Source: CBDTTM01 sp965363355
Lineage (GTDB): Bacteria > Bacillota > Negativicutes > Selenomonadales > Selenomonadaceae
Assembly: GCA_965363355.1 (NCBI GenBank)
Contig: CBDTTM010000039.1
Location: 1-16,646, forward strand
Length of the DNA: 16,646 bases
Direction: 5' to 3'
This document shows, piece after piece, positions 15,701 to 16,646 of this stretch. The notes below the pieces were generated by a model, which saw only the letters and a program-made list of their open reading frames with translations, was not told the origin of the DNA and searched no databases. The translations under genes were made by a program, and so were the position numbers. Numbering within the stretch: position 1 is the stretch's first letter; each line of letters starts with the position of its first letter.

Positions 15701-16442
15701 GTTCCTGTTCTTTTAACGAAGTATAAAAAATATGTTTAGGCTCCACACCCCAAGAAGCGAATGAACTCGCTGCACTTTGCCGGAATTCTTCAAAGGAAAG
15801 TTCTTGACTTGAATGTTTGTCAATCTGGTTGATTACCAAACAGACCTCTTTACCGGCTTCTGTCAATTCTTTGGTAAACATGAAGTTCAGTTCCGACTGC
15901 ACATGATTATAATCCATCACATAAAAAATCAAATCTGCCAAATGAATTGCCGACTCTGTAGATAGTCGATGTGCATCATCTGCTGAATCAATGCCCGGCG
16001 TATCCATGATGACCGTTTTTTCTGGCAAACTCGAGCATTCATGACTGATTTCGATTTCTCGAATCTGATCGCCATCTTTGCAATAGTTCTTAATCATTTG
16101 ATAGTCGTAAGGTGCTAGATACAAACGTGGCTTTTCATTTTTGAAAAACACCCGGACAGATTCCTCTCCCATCCTGACCTTTACTAGATTTGCACTCGTC
16201 GGGATTGGACTTGAAGGTAAAAGGTTCTCCCCCACCAAACGATTGATCATTTTCGATTTTCCCGCGGAAAAATGCCCGCAAAAAGCAATCGTAAATTCAC
16301 CATTGACCAATTTTGCCGCTAATTGCTTGACTTTTTGAGCACTTTCAACATTCTTATGCTCTATCAAGTATTCATAGGCCGTTAAGAGCTTGCCTTTTAA
16401 TTCCGTTTGGCCGATTATTTCCGGTTTTTCCGTTTGCATCAT
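12771..16442 (-). CDS. Tandem bacterial dynamin-like GTPase (DynA type)
   Basis: This 1223-residue protein has two dynamin-like modules fused head to tail, the layout of Bacillus subtilis DynA (about 1190 residues), which fuses membranes and guards them under stress such as phage attack or pore-forming agents. Module 1 has P-loop GHFSAGKS (56-63), switch threonine in SPIPTSAN (78-85), DTPGIDS (147-153) and NQID (205-208). Module 2 has GAFSAGKS (643-650), SPNPMTAA (665-672), DTPGADS (802-808) and NAID (865-868). Both G4 motifs lack the usual Lys of N/TKxD. Long helical, coiled-coil-like stretches follow each G domain. No clear transmembrane segment is seen. Short hydrophobic spots near 373-380 (FKVGLFF) and 1096-1113 could be membrane-contact paddles. 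AGGGGA lies about 8 bases before the ATG at 16442. It appears to be a single-gene unit. A dynamin role is firm; the cellular task is inference. Confidence 0.9.
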   Translation of the reverse strand: MMQTEKPEIIGQTELKGKLLTAYEYLIEHKNVESAQKVKQLAAKLVNGEFTIAFCGHFSAGKSKMINRLVGENLLPSSPIPTSANLVKVRMGEESVRVFFKNEKPRLYLAPYDYQMIKNYCKDGDQIREIEISHECSSLPEKTVIMDTPGIDSADDAHRLSTESAIHLADLIFYVMDYNHVQSELNFMFTKELTEAGKEVCLVINQIDKHSSQELSFEEFRQSAASSFASWGVEPKHIFYTSLKEQEHPHNEFAALQSFLTDRLDQKDELLLASILKSLGKIMKDHFAVEDKKAEQQLEPCQALLAELPDHERTILAERYLELKEERAALSEPVQTVENEFLAGIDKILSSAYLMPFQTRSLAENYLAACESGFKVGLFFTKQKTMEERQRRLDAFYAEIQEKTKSQVEWHIKEFLLFYLKEKKIDSKVLLDTVEQFEVVFTSEVLTSATKEGARLSGEYLLNYTDDVASEIKRTARGALTLFRRELLEAIEVRNAAAQKKIKEKLAGMERYIEAVEQIRQVQEMNRLEEDRFAKSFVQTDAAIDDKLGLFVIDKLEYEIIEGQGQPVLKEKIEKQELLAESVVETVLVKEQLNGDRLKHTAMNLKKSAQLLQALPGFQKISRELEDKAQRLENKGFTVALFGAFSAGKSSFANALLGDSVLPVSPNPMTAAINKIKPVEPGYEHGQVIVKLKAAEVMLDDVNQALQLFGFMAGSLQEAAEIAEGLDGSLGRQGAVEKTNYTFLQAFARGFVSFVDKMGEALSTTLEDFGDYVAKEEKSCFVEWIDLYYDCALTRKGITLVDTPGADSINARHTDVAFDFIKNSDAILFITYYNHAFSKADREFLIQLGRVKDAFQLDKMFFLINAIDLADNDEEKDSVIDYVRTQLTKYGVKNPHLYALSSLLALGEKQQGREDIISGMAAFERAFYHFITYDLANMAAMASENELQRVHGLLGRLVLSARDDAAGKQKKRENIETEKNAIGEILGEIYADNLKKRLSQECEELVYYIKQRVFLRFNEFFKESFNPSVLRDDGRNLKKVLKEALHELLSQMGFDFSQELRATTVRLDYFAGKILAQQQTELEAKIAEINTDISFSAFVYHEKAQIHFEAAFAGLSPGKFTKAMTYFKTPKSFFEKNESRLMSEELQRVLSDEADGYLAEQKKRIQDLYERMMEKSCEEFSLRMQQEQEDFYLSLLSALDGGLSAEALTKLQEKLKNMITADA

Positions 16443-16646
16443 AAATAAATTCCCCTTATAACAAACTTTATAATATATTTATTTTATACTATATGGACCG
16501 TCCAGGGCAATGCAATATTCTTTCTGCACTCGACAATTTATCCAAGCACCGATTCCGTAAAAAACGTGAACAAAAAAATTTTAATTTTTTTCGCTATAAC
16601 TGATGATTCCAAGAGCTGGATGATATATAATATATTGTATATTAAG
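16443..16646. other. AT-rich noncoding DNA upstream of the dynamin gene
   Basis: This stretch has no convincing gene. On the minus strand a possible promoter pairs TTGCAT with TATAGT at 16-base spacing, or TTGCCC with TATAAA at 16, near 16480-16515. TGGACCGTCCA (16494-16504), an 11-base palindrome, lies inside that promoter and could be an operator. A near-symmetric A/T run lies around 16571-16590. Confidence 0.35.

Overview
The window is chromosomal DNA, moderately AT-rich between genes, with strong AGGAGG-like ribosome binding sites, compact operons and sigma70-type promoters. Protein features point to the Firmicutes: a short Bacillus-type NagB, a HIHG-type NagA, a Bacillus-like tetrameric-type cytidine deaminase and a tandem DynA-like dynamin. 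A YidR/DUF3748 protein, best known from enterobacteria, and a large sensor with periplasmic-type ligand domains would fit a diderm Firmicute such as a member of the Negativicutes. That placement is inference only. I saw no mobile element, CRISPR array, rRNA or tRNA.

Region 1 (1-226): the first codons of a leftward gene that runs off the left edge, with its promoter. Upstream of that promoter is a perfect 23-bp inverted repeat, which abuts the terminator of the next operon.

Region 2 (227-7433): one leftward amino-sugar operon in the order nagB, nanE, PTS EIICB (glucose/GlcNAc superfamily), rpiR-type regulator, nagE-like EIICB, nagA, EIIA (crr-like). Together these genes can import two amino sugars as 6-phosphates, epimerise ManNAc-6-P to GlcNAc-6-P, deacetylate it to GlcN-6-P and deaminate that to fructose-6-P. 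Neither EIICB carries an EIIA domain, so the single free EIIA is the obvious phosphoryl donor for both. The regulator is encoded inside the operon. The operon promoter has a perfect 12-bp palindrome between its -35 and -10 boxes. An intrinsic terminator between nagE and nagA probably lowers expression of the last two genes.

Region 3 (7545-11158): cytidine deaminase (cdd), divergent from the amino-sugar operon. It is convergent with a 989-residue membrane diguanylate cyclase that has two extracytoplasmic solute-binding domains, PAS-type domains and an intact GGDEF with an inhibitory site. The two genes share a 24-bp perfect inverted-repeat terminator whose arms also encode the last residues of both proteins.

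Region 4 (11242-16646): a DUF3748/YidR-family beta-propeller protein on the plus strand, convergent with a 1223-residue tandem dynamin-like GTPase on the minus strand, with a shared 19-bp-stem terminator. The last 200 bases are AT-rich noncoding DNA holding the dynamin promoter.
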